Notes: generated by a model from the sequence alone, not told the origin. A stretch of 64,000 bases of DNA from Clostridium intestinale DSM 6191 (GCF_900130055.1 NZ_FQXU01000011.1:74367-138366), one strand, 5' to 3'. Shown: positions 55,701 through 63,873, counted from the first letter of the stretch. Translations and numbers: made by a program.

Positions 55701-57234
55701 TGATGGTGATGGATATAATTATAGATCAGTATCATTTGAGCCAGTAAAAGATAGTGGAGCACCGGAATTAACAGGTAAGGATACAGCAATAGAAAAAGGT
55801 ACCACTGTAGATTTACTAAAAGCATTATCAATTGTTGCTATTGATGATATGGATGGCAATATAACTACTAAAGTTATAATAGATGATAGTAAAGTTAAGT
55901 ATGATACAGTTGGAGAATATGTGGTTACAGCATCAGTTACTGATGAATCTGGTAACAAAACTGAAAAAACATTTAAACTTACAATAAGAGAAGATGGTAC
56001 AGCACCAGTTATCGAAGGACACAATGCTATAATAGCTTTAGGATCTAATTTTGATCCAATAGCCGATTTAGGATTAAAAGTTACTGATAATAAAGATGGA
56101 GATATTACTTCAAAGGCTGTAGTTACTCACATTGTAGATACGTCAAAAAATGGTGTATTTAGAGTAAAAGTTGAGGCTGTGGATAATGCAGGAAATAAAT
56201 CAGAAAGAATATTTATAGTTAGAGTTCTTGATAAAGGGTTTATTGAAGCAGGAAACATTACAATAAAGGTTGGAGAAACTTTCGATCCACTTAAAGATGT
56301 TAAGGCTTATGATATAGACGGGGAAGATTTAACTTCTACTATAGAAATTTTATCAAATAATGTAGATACATCAAAAGCTGGAGAATATAAAGTAGTATAT
56401 AAAATAGTAGATAAAGATGGTAATGTAGTAACGCTTGAAAGATCTGTTAAAGTAGAAAAGTCAGCAGAACCAACAGATCCAGAAGAACCAGGGAATCCAG
56501 ATCCAGGCAACCCAACAAATCCGGAAAATCCAGTAAAACAACCTGTAATAATCATAATAGATGAAAATGGAAATATGGTTGTTGAAATTTCTAAGATAAG
56601 CAACAAAGATGGTAAAAATGTTGTGGAAGTTAAAAATGAAGGCAAAGATGTTATAGTAGAAATAACGGATATAGAAGCAATAAGAAATGGTAAAGGAAGT
56701 TTAGAAATAAAGAGCGATAAGGTAAATATAAGTTTACCATTTACCTTAATAGATAGAAGCCTTCTTACGGATGGATCAAAAGTTATATTTAAAACTTCTA
56801 TAGAAGATAGTAATGATTTAACTAAAAACATCAAAGGGCTAAAGAAAGTATTTAACTTCAGCCTATCCATAGTTAATGGAGATAGTATTTTGGAAGTGCA
56901 TAACTTTAAAGATGGGATTGCAGAGATAACAATAACATTAACAGATGAAGAATTAAAGGGATTAGATAAATCAAAGTTAGCTGTATTCTATTATAATGAA
57001 GAAACAAACAAGTTTGAAGTTATGGATACTAAGATTGATGGAAATAAAGTTATATTCACAACTTCACACTTCTCAAAATTCATAGTAGCTGAAAAGGCTA
57101 GCAATAGTAATAATGGTGAAGTACTTCCTCAAACAGGTGGTACCCTTGACATGAATGGATTATTAGCTTTGGGAATGATGGCAACATTGGCTGGGATATT
57201 TGTTATCAAAAGAAAGAGAAAAGAAAATTATTAA
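49774..57234 (+). CDS. Giant cell-wall-anchored GH3-CBM6-GH30 glycosidase
   Basis: 2,486 residues. Domains in order: signal peptide (1-29, cut after AGA); GH3 (about 40-630) with nucleophile Asp 314 in VSDYEG, acid/base Glu 574 in PGTEGQG, and SGGWTITWQG as in plant beta-glucan exohydrolases; CBM6 (645-766); GH30 (790-1270) with acid/base Glu 1022 in LQNEPE and nucleophile Glu 1123 in LTERS; CBM6-like modules (about 1272-1397, 1402-1519, 1727-1854, 1856-1992); two Ig-like modules (1522-1725); three DUF5011-like modules (1994-2229); a Pro-rich linker (2230-2257); a beta domain (2257-2440); LPQTG at 2451, membrane helix and basic tail. Sortase would attach it to peptidoglycan. GH3 plus GH30 suggests beta-1,3/1,6-glucan or similar. 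ATG 49774 follows AAGGGGG. Confidence 0.93.
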   Translation: MLKKWLSRFVTTTFTTTMLLGNIFPAGAAEGNVPTYLNSRASVEDRVKDLLGRMTLEQKVAQMVQSERKTTTAEDLKKYQLGSVLSGGGSLPSNNTAEGWADMIDDYQRAAVSTELRIPILYGVDAVHGHNNVYGATIFPHNIGLGATGNEKLVEKVGQAVAEEVRATGVNWTFAPTLGIPHNERWGRTYEAFGENTELVAKMGEAYIKGLQGENPARTLKRDDKVIATAKHYIGEGITENGTNQGNVVMSEEEFQKVLKEELLPPYQAAVNAGVRSVMVSYNSINGVKCHGNADLITKVLKQDLRFKGIVVSDYEGIKQITGNGISSQKDKIAVAINAGVDMAMEPNEWKNFITDLTALVKEGKVSETRIDDAVTRILTVKFEMGLFEDPYAQRDLLSTVGSLENREIARQAVRESLVLLKNNNDIVGQLKNKKNILVAGKSADDIGIQSGGWTITWQGSTGNITPGTTILKGIQESVGSDVKVSYNKRGRASAENDVAIVVIGETPYAETDGDRTPDKLTLDADDLLTLKNIKETNPDLPVVAVLVTGRPITIADQVEDFDGLVEAWLPGTEGQGVADVLFGNYDFTGKLTMTWPWYAEDITTKHEDGKALFNYGFGLKKGENKELPAKPEKQDKPSIPVPGKVETEAYSTQSGFQFETTSDAGGGQNAGYTDAGDWLDYYVNVAEDAKYEVEFRVASPGGSTGGIELLLGSTLLTKTSVPDTTGWQNWQTVKGVANLKAGKQTLRFRAGSGNFNFNWMSFTKIGDYEAPEVPDDDDVIYNPQGQVIEDGAVEVYMSSSEQSGSMSWYDSPKEISNTLSQKDNLDITSPDGQEATTITVDTSKEYQTFVGMGTSMEESTVNNLAKMSKEKRTEFLTKLLDPENGAGMSLLRITIGTADFTGQEFYTYYDNIQDPSNPDWYNTTGKGFSIQKDIDYKIVETIKEALAINPDVKIFSSSWTPPGWMKVQTSSSKSYENNANLLKGGALNDDYIDDLAKYYIRFMEEYAKLGIPMYAMTLQNEPELEINYPSCKMTSEQERKLAIAIKAEVAKSSVLKAKNIDPKVWAFDHNFSSAVSYVSPILNDLQGFAAVDGVAFHDYGGEPTAMTQVHNLFPSKSMNLTERSVWGTKGADRIAQYFRNYAETYTSWVTMLDSNIAPEQWTGTPDPTMWVQDANDRENYWATPEYYISGQFSKFIRPGAVRIDTNYGSADTVTNVAFKNPDGSIAMVVINQTDKAQKFKVLSEGVQIGDVIPAKNVATYIWNPVDVSKINSVSGKFSSTNFIKATDNVKIEGDHIGYLKENTFIDYLLDVKEAGSYNVSFEVANPYGGDKSIVVSSEDGTKTLSTVKVAQTSWNNDWNVYSVAQNLIKFEKTGIQKIRLKIDGEFNIRNIKFEKVKEVQSLPGKIEAENVVNSQGVVIENGHVGYFDPNDFVEYKVNVQEAGEYSFNLNITSGNEKPTFEVYSNGNKIGNDIELNTTGGWNNWQTQTVSISLTEGEQIIKLVNKVGFDLNWFSIGPVIELEENTITENSLNGKEIKVNLTDASFVASLDKSNWNISNLPSGVDFDVERIDATHAKITLLGERTVDFDLDKTVTVSMSAKELVGGESKTYSITDDFVIVANNDGESLSSINKIELNAKELIITLSGGTFVQDKVNNITLSGDIISSGYVKLDSVQYVDPTHVKVTLKDWKTYYEDLILTVSVPVEAYTDSTGNNALTTDITCEKGTQLPTANVIENTAVTLTETNAYRTKGSLAANVVAGNRVDYYLDVKDAGAYTLTYTANNNGGVTNAIKVSQGMGTNIAGNLVTYSMGNFWGGTNEFKDTITLESGLQTLRFEAVNPGFTLSSIKIEKKAQHQVISGTLGEKSTILADSFYSASKDKGYAIETKNNIKNIGCTVAGTYLDYSVNVTEAGKYKVNLNYATNVGGAVAVIQTGEGKELGRLPLTSTGDWGKFIDTSTPMYVSLEKGIQTIRVYVDGDGYNYRSVSFEPVKDSGAPELTGKDTAIEKGTTVDLLKALSIVAIDDMDGNITTKVIIDDSKVKYDTVGEYVVTASVTDESGNKTEKTFKLTIREDGTAPVIEGHNAIIALGSNFDPIADLGLKVTDNKDGDITSKAVVTHIVDTSKNGVFRVKVEAVDNAGNKSERIFIVRVLDKGFIEAGNITIKVGETFDPLKDVKAYDIDGEDLTSTIEILSNNVDTSKAGEYKVVYKIVDKDGNVVTLERSVKVEKSAEPTDPEEPGNPDPGNPTNPENPVKQPVIIIIDENGNMVVEISKISNKDGKNVVEVKNEGKDVIVEITDIEAIRNGKGSLEIKSDKVNISLPFTLIDRSLLTDGSKVIFKTSIEDSNDLTKNIKGLKKVFNFSLSIVNGDSILEVHNFKDGIAEITITLTDEELKGLDKSKLAVFYYNEETNKFEVMDTKIDGNKVIFTTSHFSKFIVAEKASNSNNGEVLPQTGGTLDMNGLLALGMMATLAGIFVIKRKRKENY

Positions 57235-57284
57235 AAACAATAAAACCTAAGATATTTAATTAATTGCTGATAAAATAATGTGAG

Positions 57285-57329
57285 GCTATTACACTAGCTA
57301 TTTAATGTTGGTGTAATAGCTAATTTTTA
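57285..57329 (+). terminator. Intrinsic terminator after the giant glycosidase gene
   Basis: GCTATTACAC (57285-57294) pairs with GTGTAATAGC (57311-57320), followed by TAATTTTTAT. Confidence 0.88.
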
Positions 57330-57403
57330 TGCTAAAGTTTCTACTACATGTACGATAATAGTATTATAGGAAAATAAATACATATAGATATGAGGGTTGC
57401 GTA

Positions 57404-57829
57404 GTGTATAGAGAAATAAGTGTTTTATTTAGTAAATTCTTGGACAAATATAATAATTCTATAGAAAACAAATTAAAACAAGAAAATTTTATTGGATTAG
57501 GAGCATCACATTTTGCTATATTAATTGGAATAATATTTTCTAAAGAAAAACGACTTTGTATGAAAGAGATAGCTTCTTTTATAAATAAAGATAAGTCGAC
57601 AGTAACTCAACTAGTAAATAAGCTTATAAGATATGATTTAATTGAAAAAAAATATTCGGAATCAGATAAAAGAATGTGCTACATGATGTTAAGTAATAAA
57701 GGAAGAGAAAACGAGGCTTTGTTTATAAAAATATACAATGAAAGTGAAGCTGAAAATAATATTATTACTGTAGAAGAAAGACAATCTATTGAGAATATTG
57801 TTAAGAAACTAATAATTTCAATAGAATAA
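57404..57829 (+). CDS. MarR family transcriptional regulator
   Basis: 141 residues of winged helix: LCMKEIASFINKDKSTVTQL is the recognition region, followed by YDLIEKKYSESDKRMCYMML, the wing. MarR proteins repress stress or transport genes and are released by small ligands. The GTG start at 57404 has GAGGG upstream. It is separated by about 100 bp from the IIB-like gene, which may be co-transcribed; no other target is evident. Confidence 0.9.
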   Translation: MYREISVLFSKFLDKYNNSIENKLKQENFIGLGASHFAILIGIIFSKEKRLCMKEIASFINKDKSTVTQLVNKLIRYDLIEKKYSESDKRMCYMMLSNKGRENEALFIKIYNESEAENNIITVEERQSIENIVKKLIISIE

Positions 57830-57931
57830 TAAAAAATATTCAGGAACTCTTTGTAAATGTTAGTATAAGTGATAAAATAGTAGTGGGTAAAATATTTTTT
57901 ATAATTTTAGTAGCAAGAAGGGATGATTTAA

Positions 57932-58228
57932 ATGAATAAAGTATTAGTAATGTGCAAAAAAACAGGACAATCTAAGGCCTTTAAAAAGGATGCAGAAGCT
58001 TATAGAGAAAATAATAATCTGCCATTTGAATGGGTATTCGCTGATGAAAATGAATATGTTGACGTGCTAGACGGTGTAGATGTGGTTTTGATGTCACCAG
58101 AAATGATATTAGTACAAGCAAAGGTAAAAGAGGATTTAAGCAAAAGAGGCGTAAAATATTTAGACATCAAACCAGTAGATTTTGGATTAAGAAGAATAGA
58201 TAATATACTTAAACTTTTAGGATTATAA
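57932..58228 (+). CDS. Orphan PTS IIB-like protein, lactose/cellobiose family
   Basis: 98 residues. It follows the IIB fold with the active-site loop MCKKTGQSKAF (Cys 8) and DVVLMSPEMILVQAKVKEDL. No IIC or IIA gene is adjacent. The loop differs from active IIB proteins (usually CxxGxSTS), so it may be a regulatory or divergent member. AAGGGATG precedes ATG. A terminator follows. Confidence 0.8.
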   Translation: MNKVLVMCKKTGQSKAFKKDAEAYRENNNLPFEWVFADENEYVDVLDGVDVVLMSPEMILVQAKVKEDLSKRGVKYLDIKPVDFGLRRIDNILKLLGL

Positions 58229-58230
58229 TA

Positions 58231-58258
58231 AAAGCGGGCTAATATAGCTCGCTTTTAA
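58231..58258 (+). terminator. Intrinsic terminator
   Basis: AAAGCGGGCT pairs with AGCTCGCTTT (G-U allowed), then TAATTTTA. Confidence 0.82.
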
Positions 58259-58260
58259 TT

Positions 58261-58941
58261 TTAAAAGAATAACCCATAGATGATAGGTATAAATATAGCA
58301 GGTAACATATTAGCTACCTTGATTTTTGTAATTCCTAACATGTTTAGCCCAATCCCAATGATTAAAAGACTACCCACAGCGCTCATTTCATTTACAATAG
58401 GGGTAGTTAAAATATTTTGCAGTAATGATGCTGCTAGAGTGATAAGACCTTGATAAACTAATACGCTAAAAGCAGATAATATAACACCTATACCTAAGGT
58501 AGAAGAAAGAATTAACGATGTAACCCCATCTAAAATTGATTTTGTAAACAAAATATCATATTTGCCTAAAAGTCCGCTTTCAAGCGAACCAACAACTGCC
58601 ATAGCTCCAACGCAAAATAATAAACTAGCAGTGACAAAACCTAATGATATAGACGTATCTTTAGAAAAACTCTTAGCTTTATTTTCTATGAAGTTACCTA
58701 AAAGAATTAATTTCTCATCAATATTTATTAATTCACCAAGTAATGAACCAATGGCTATAGAAATTACAATTAGTAACATATTCTCACCTTTTAAAGTGCC
58801 TGAAATACCTATGTATATTACACATAAAGCTACACCGCTCATAATAGTATCGGTAAATCTCTTAGGTAGTCCACCTTTTAATAACACCCCAATTATTCCA
58901 CCAACAAAAATAGTAAAAAAATTAACTATAGTTCCTAACAT
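58261..58941 (-). CDS. DUF554 family membrane protein
   Basis: 226 residues with about seven membrane helices. It shows the DUF554 (YdfK/YqgA) pattern: GTIVNFFTIFVGGIIGVLLKGGLP, given in part, SIAIGSLLGELINIDEKL, FCVGAMAVVGSLESGL and SAVGSLLIIGIGLNMLGI. The function of the family is unknown, possibly transport. AAAGGGG precedes ATG. It is monocistronic and convergent with the IIB-like gene. Confidence 0.9.
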   Translation of the reverse strand: MLGTIVNFFTIFVGGIIGVLLKGGLPKRFTDTIMSGVALCVIYIGISGTLKGENMLLIVISIAIGSLLGELINIDEKLILLGNFIENKAKSFSKDTSISLGFVTASLLFCVGAMAVVGSLESGLLGKYDILFTKSILDGVTSLILSSTLGIGVILSAFSVLVYQGLITLAASLLQNILTTPIVNEMSAVGSLLIIGIGLNMLGITKIKVANMLPAIFIPIIYGLFF

Positions 58942-59061
58942 TTTTAAAGCCCCTTTCTTATTAACATAAATATTATAACATTAATCGATAATATTGAATA
59001 ACAAAGCCTAAATAGTTCAATACTTAAAATAGTAAAATGCAATTATGAGGGAGTGTTTTTA

Positions 59062-60378
59062 ATGGAAGAAAATTCGTTAAGCAGTATTATTATAATTTTG
59101 ATATTAGTGTGTATAAATGCCTTTTTTGCTGCCTCAGAAATGGCAATAGTTTCTTTAAATAAAAATAAAATAAATATGTTAGCAGCTGAAGGAAATAAAA
59201 AAGCAGAAGCATTAATAAAACTACTAGATGAACCAAGTAATTTTTTAGCTACTATACAAGTTGGAATTACATTAGCTGGATTTTTTGCTAGTGCTTCAGC
59301 AGCTACTGGCATTTCTAATAATTTTGCTAATAAATTAAGCTATTATAATATTCCCTATAGTCAACAAATAGCATTAATACTAACAACTATAGTCATATCA
59401 TATTTGACTTTGGTTTTAGGTGAACTGTTACCTAAGAGGATAGCTTTGCAAAAGGCTGAAGTTGTTGCTATGTTTTCAATTAATATAATTGTATTTTTAT
59501 CTAAAATAGCTAAGCCATTTGTTAAGTTTCTTTCGGCATCCACAAATCTATTAATAAGAATACTAGGGATAAGCACAGAAGGATTGGAGGAGAAGGTAAC
59601 CGAAGAGGAGATAAAGTCTCTTATTAATATAGGAGAAGAGCATGGAGTAATAAATAAAACTGAAAGAGACATGTTAGATGGAATATTTGAATTCGATGAT
59701 AAAGTTGCAAGAGAAATAATGACGCCTAGAACAGAAGTATATATGATTAATGCAGAAGAAAATTTTAGAGAAATTATTGATGAGTTAATAAATGAAAAAT
59801 TTTCAAGGATACCTATATATGAAGAGGATATAGATAATATAATAGGTGTCCTTAATATAAAAGATATACTAACTCATTTGTTAAAAGGGGACATAGAAAG
59901 TACAGATATTAGAAAAGTTATAAAACCAGCCTATTTTGTACCAGAGAATAAAAACATAGACGAATTGTTTAAAGAATTGAAAACAAGTAAAAATCATATG
60001 GCTATTTTAATAGATGAGTATGGAGGGTTTTCGGGAATAGTAACTATAGAAGATATAATAGAAGAGGTTATGGGAGATATATCTGATGAATATGATGATG
60101 AGGAAAATTTTATTATTAAACTTGGTGCGAATACCTATAGCATAGATGGCAAGTGTTCACTAGAAGATATTAATGAAGAACTACATACAGAGATAATTTC
60201 TCAATATGCAGAAACTATTGGTGGATTTATGTTGGAGAAGTTAGGAAACATACCTAAAGAAACAGATAATACTTTAATAGAATATGATAATCTACTAATA
60301 AACGTAGATACTTTAGGTGATAAGAGAATAGAGAGAGTGAAGTTAGCTATTCAGAAAAAGGAGAAAATAAATGACTAA
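59062..60378 (+). CDS. CorC/HlyC-type CNNM-CBS membrane protein
   Basis: About 438 residues. A DUF21 (CNNM) membrane domain with about four helices (1-180, with FFAASEMAIVSLNKNKI) is followed by two CBS domains (about 205-330, EIMTPRTEVYMI and HMAILIDEYGGFSGIVTIEDI) and a C-terminal CorC_HlyC domain. Family members export Mg2+ or are linked to metal and cofactor homeostasis; the older hemolysin name is not supported. ATG 59062 has GAGGGAG upstream. Its end overlaps the next gene by 8 bp. Confidence 0.93.
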   Translation: MEENSLSSIIIILILVCINAFFAASEMAIVSLNKNKINMLAAEGNKKAEALIKLLDEPSNFLATIQVGITLAGFFASASAATGISNNFANKLSYYNIPYSQQIALILTTIVISYLTLVLGELLPKRIALQKAEVVAMFSINIIVFLSKIAKPFVKFLSASTNLLIRILGISTEGLEEKVTEEEIKSLINIGEEHGVINKTERDMLDGIFEFDDKVAREIMTPRTEVYMINAEENFREIIDELINEKFSRIPIYEEDIDNIIGVLNIKDILTHLLKGDIESTDIRKVIKPAYFVPENKNIDELFKELKTSKNHMAILIDEYGGFSGIVTIEDIIEEVMGDISDEYDDEENFIIKLGANTYSIDGKCSLEDINEELHTEIISQYAETIGGFMLEKLGNIPKETDNTLIEYDNLLINVDTLGDKRIERVKLAIQKKEKIND

Positions 60379-60874
60379 AATAATTATTTTATTAATTGCT
60401 ATATTTATAATTAATCTGTTAGAGAAAAGTCTTAATAATTTTAACATATACAAAGAAAAGCAGTTTAACAGAGAGTTTTTAGAGTATGGTTTTATATCTA
60501 TAGAGGATTTAAAAGAATTAGATGAGTATGAATTCTATGATTGGATTACAGAGCTTGTAAATAAAATGGGATACAAGTTCATACGTGAGTATGCAAATAA
60601 AAATAAAAGTGAAACTAAGTTTATTTACGAAAAAAACTCTTCATTAGGCTTGATGAAAATGCTCTATAGTACTTCTGGTAAGATAGGGGTAGAATCCTTA
60701 CAGCAAGAGGTAGGGTTTATGGCATCAAAGAATTTGATTCAAGGAGTATTTATAACATCGAGTGCCTTTGACGACGAATCTAAAGAGTATATTAAATCAA
60801 TATCAGATAAATTTAATATAAGTTTAATTGATGGAGATTCTATATGCAATAAAAAAAGACAATTGTGGTATTAA
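60371..60874 (+). CDS. Membrane-anchored Mrr-fold protein, nuclease motif absent
   Basis: 167 residues. One N-terminal membrane helix (about 4-20) precedes a restriction-endonuclease-like Mrr domain recognised by GKIGVESLQQEVGFMASKNL, then GVFITSSAF and the final LIDGDSI. The catalytic QxK expected before GKIGVE is replaced by Met-Leu-Tyr, so cleavage is unlikely. It overlaps the CorC-type gene by 8 bp and is followed at 10 bp by a related protein, so the three are probably one operon. A structural or signalling role at the membrane is inferred. Confidence 0.78.
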   Translation: MTKIIILLIAIFIINLLEKSLNNFNIYKEKQFNREFLEYGFISIEDLKELDEYEFYDWITELVNKMGYKFIREYANKNKSETKFIYEKNSSLGLMKMLYSTSGKIGVESLQQEVGFMASKNLIQGVFITSSAFDDESKEYIKSISDKFNISLIDGDSICNKKRQLWY

Positions 60875-60884
60875 GGAGGGTGTC

Positions 60885-61427
60885 ATGAGTATTTTAGATA
60901 GTTTTTATGGAGTTATATATGGAACGCTATTAGTTATAGTATCTTTAAAGTCAATAATTTTGCTGCAAAACTTTATTAATATTGTAAAAGTTATTAGGGG
61001 AAAAGAAGAGAGATTAGAATCGCTTAAGAATAAACGACTAAATATCAAGGAAATAAATAGATTAACTAATTACGAGTATATATTATTTTGTGAAGGTTAT
61101 TTTAAGGAACTAGGATATGAGAACTTTGGAGTACTTAATAATAAAAATACAGTAAAAGAGATTATGTGTAGAAAAGAAGATAAGAAAGTACTATTAAGAT
61201 GCAGTAAGGAATCTGTTGATAGTGAAGTGGTATTAGATTTTATAGGGGCTATGATAAAAAATAATATATTCGAAGGTATAATAGTATATTGCGGAAAAGT
61301 TGAAGCAAAGGCAATTAAGATAAGTGAAGGCAATAAAAATAAGTTTTCTATTATTTTTGTAGATATTGAAGAAATTTTAAAAACAGAAGCAAATAAGGAG
61401 TATAATATAATAGAGGGCTTAAATTAA
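60885..61427 (+). CDS. Second membrane-anchored Mrr-fold-like protein, degenerate
   Basis: About 180 residues from ATG 60885, with AAGGAGGG upstream. The N-terminal membrane helix (about 9-28) is followed by a linker and a divergent Mrr-like domain (VLLRCSKE, VLDFIGAMIKNNIFEGIIVY, IIFVDIEEIL). RCS stands where QxK is expected, so this too lacks the nuclease motif. The same order of helix, linker and domain as the preceding gene suggests an old duplication. It probably works with that partner. Confidence 0.65.
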   Translation: MSILDSFYGVIYGTLLVIVSLKSIILLQNFINIVKVIRGKEERLESLKNKRLNIKEINRLTNYEYILFCEGYFKELGYENFGVLNNKNTVKEIMCRKEDKKVLLRCSKESVDSEVVLDFIGAMIKNNIFEGIIVYCGKVEAKAIKISEGNKNKFSIIFVDIEEILKTEANKEYNIIEGLN

Positions 61428-61508
61428 ATGTTATTAAGTTTCAATTAGTTCCATTATACATAAAAATCTATTATAATAGTTAGTATACAGAATATTGGAG
61501 GAATGGCT

Positions 61509-62060
61509 ATGGATGATAGAATTATAGACTTTAATGACCTCAAGAACAAAGCTAGAGATAAAGATATAGATAAATTTGAAACATATATTTATTCATTATA
61601 TTATGACTTAACTCAAGGGAAAATAACTATGGCAGATATGATGAAGGAAATTAATAAATATACTGCTGAAAACAACATATCTCAGGAAAAGTTAGTAAAT
61701 ATTCAAAAAGAAATTATGAAAAGATATGGTTTTGATGCTGAAAACCTAGAAGCGCAGATGAAGACTATGGGAGTAAATTTAAATGGAGCAAATTATGAAG
61801 AAGCTAGGAAAGTAATGGGCTTCCAGGAAAAGTATAAAAATAGACTTACTACTAAAAGTATACAAAATTATTCTATAAAAAACAGCAAAAATGATATTAC
61901 AATATATTTAGATAATAATGAAGTTATGATTAATAGCTCAGGAAAAATAGATTTAACAGATAATGAATTAAATGAATTTTTGTGCTCATATAAAAAGATA
62001 TTAAAAGATGATAAGCTCAATATATCATTATGTGAAAATGTGAATAATTACATTTATTAA
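61509..62060 (+). CDS. DUF3867 family protein
   Basis: About 183 residues, soluble. The N-terminal DRIIDFNDLKNKARDKDIDK and the helical run up to LEAQMKTMGVN fit DUF3867, known to me from clostridia and without known function. The C-terminal third (about 120-183) is beta-rich. ATG 61509 is best spaced from GGAGG (61497-61501); the in-frame ATG 61503 is too close. A terminator follows. Confidence 0.8.
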   Translation: MDDRIIDFNDLKNKARDKDIDKFETYIYSLYYDLTQGKITMADMMKEINKYTAENNISQEKLVNIQKEIMKRYGFDAENLEAQMKTMGVNLNGANYEEARKVMGFQEKYKNRLTTKSIQNYSIKNSKNDITIYLDNNEVMINSSGKIDLTDNELNEFLCSYKKILKDDKLNISLCENVNNYIY

Positions 62061-62085
62061 AATAGCTTTTATAGCTATTTTTTTA
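62060..62085 (+). terminator. Intrinsic terminator
   Basis: AAATAGCT pairs with AGCTATTT around a short loop, followed by TTTTATTTTG. Confidence 0.8.
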
Positions 62086-62160
62086 TTTTGTTGAAATTTG
62101 CAATAAATTTTCAAAATGCTATAATAGAATGATGAAATTATATAACTAAGGAGGGATATT

Positions 62161-63873
62161 TTGATTAAAGAATTTGTAAAATATTATAAGCCACATAAAA
62201 AGTTATTTGCTATTGATATGTTCTGTGCGTTTTTAGTATCAATATGTGATTTGTTTTATCCTATGATTACCAGAAATATAATAAATGATTATGTACCTAA
62301 TCAAAATTTAAGGTTACTTGTTGTTTGGAGTATAACCTTAATATTTATATATGCATTAAAATTAGTAGTAAACTATTTTATCCAATATTGGGGACATGTA
62401 GTTGGCGTAAGAATGCAAGCCGACATGAGAAAAAAGATTTTTAAACATCTACAAAAGCTTCCATTTAATTATTTTGATAATAATAAAACTGGTGTTATAA
62501 TGTCTAGAATAATGAATGATTTAATGGAGATATCAGAATTAGCACACCATGGTCCAGAGGATTTATTTATATCATTAATAATGCTTATAGGATCATTTAT
62601 AGTTTTATGTACTATAAATATACCACTGACACTTATAACTTTTGCATTTATACCTGTTTTAATATGGTATGCAATAAAGAAAAGAATTAAAATGAATGAT
62701 GCTTTTAAGAAAACTAGAATAGAAATAGGGGATGTAAATGCATCTTTAGAAAACTCTATTGCAGGAATAAGAGTGTCAAGAGCTTTTACAAATACCAAAT
62801 ACGAAATAGACAAATTTCAAGTAGGTAACAATAAATTTAGAAAAGCAAGAGAATATGCATATAAAGCTATGGCAGAATTTTATTCTGGAATGTTCTTTAT
62901 TGTTGATATACTTAATCTAATAGTATTAAGTATAGGCGGGTTCTTTACATTCAAAGGATATATAACAATTGGTGATTATGTTGCATATTTATTATATATA
63001 AAACTTTTTATGGATCCCATAAAGAGATTGATAAATTTTGTGGAGCAGTTACAGTCAGGAATGACTGGATTTGAAAGATTCCAAGAACTTATGGCTGAAC
63101 AAGAAGAGGAATATTCTGACAAAGTCATTGAGATGAGAAATGTAGATGGAAATATAGAATTTGAAGGTGTAAGCTTTAAATATGATGACGAAGAAACACA
63201 TGTATTACAAGATTTGAATCTAAATATAAAATCTGGACAAACAGTTGCATTAGTTGGTCCATCTGGTGGAGGAAAAACTACTCTTTGTCACTTAGTTCCT
63301 AGGTTCTATGAACTTGATGGAGGTATAATTAAGATTGATGGAGTAGATATAACTACTGTTAATAGAGAATCTTTAAGAAAAAATATAGGAATAGTTCAGC
63401 AAGACGTATTCTTATTTACTGGAACTATATTAGAAAATATTCTTTATGGAAATCCAGAAGCTTCAGAAGAAGAAGTAGTTGAGGCTGCTAGAAGAGCTAA
63501 TATACATGAGTTTATTATAAATTTACCTGATGGATATAATACTTATATTGGAGAAAAGGGATTAAAGCTTTCAGGTGGACAAAAACAAAGATTATCAATA
63601 GCTAGAGTGTTTTTAAAGAATCCTAAGATACTTATTTTAGATGAAGCTACATCTGCACTTGATAACACAACTGAGATGATAATACAAAAATCCTTAGAAG
63701 AACTAACAATAGGTAGAACAACATTAATAGTAGCTCACAGACTATCAACGATAAAGAATGCAGACGAGATTGTTGTATTAACTCCAGAGGGAATAGCTGA
63801 AAAAGGAACTCATAAAGAGTTAATAAAAAATGATGGAATATATGCTTCTTTATATAGTCTTTCAGAAAGATAG
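62161..63873 (+). CDS. ABC exporter, fused permease and ATPase (MsbA/MDR type)
   Basis: 570 residues. Six membrane helices (about 15-320) are followed by the ATPase domain (about 335-570) with Walker A GPSGGGKTT, signature LSGGQKQRLS, Walker B ILILDEATSALD and switch His in VAHRLSTI. It is a half transporter that dimerises. There is no second exporter gene next to it, so a homodimer is likely. The start is TTG 62161 behind AAGGAGG. The substrate could be lipid, drug or peptide. Confidence 0.94.
   Translation: MIKEFVKYYKPHKKLFAIDMFCAFLVSICDLFYPMITRNIINDYVPNQNLRLLVVWSITLIFIYALKLVVNYFIQYWGHVVGVRMQADMRKKIFKHLQKLPFNYFDNNKTGVIMSRIMNDLMEISELAHHGPEDLFISLIMLIGSFIVLCTINIPLTLITFAFIPVLIWYAIKKRIKMNDAFKKTRIEIGDVNASLENSIAGIRVSRAFTNTKYEIDKFQVGNNKFRKAREYAYKAMAEFYSGMFFIVDILNLIVLSIGGFFTFKGYITIGDYVAYLLYIKLFMDPIKRLINFVEQLQSGMTGFERFQELMAEQEEEYSDKVIEMRNVDGNIEFEGVSFKYDDEETHVLQDLNLNIKSGQTVALVGPSGGGKTTLCHLVPRFYELDGGIIKIDGVDITTVNRESLRKNIGIVQQDVFLFTGTILENILYGNPEASEEEVVEAARRANIHEFIINLPDGYNTYIGEKGLKLSGGQKQRLSIARVFLKNPKILILDEATSALDNTTEMIIQKSLEELTIGRTTLIVAHRLSTIKNADEIVVLTPEGIAEKGTHKELIKNDGIYASLYSLSER

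Noticed and set aside
56307-56870. 187-residue minus-strand ORF inside the giant glycosidase gene
   Set aside because: It is antisense to a well-supported frame with clear domains; its composition is the mirror of repeat-rich coding sequence.
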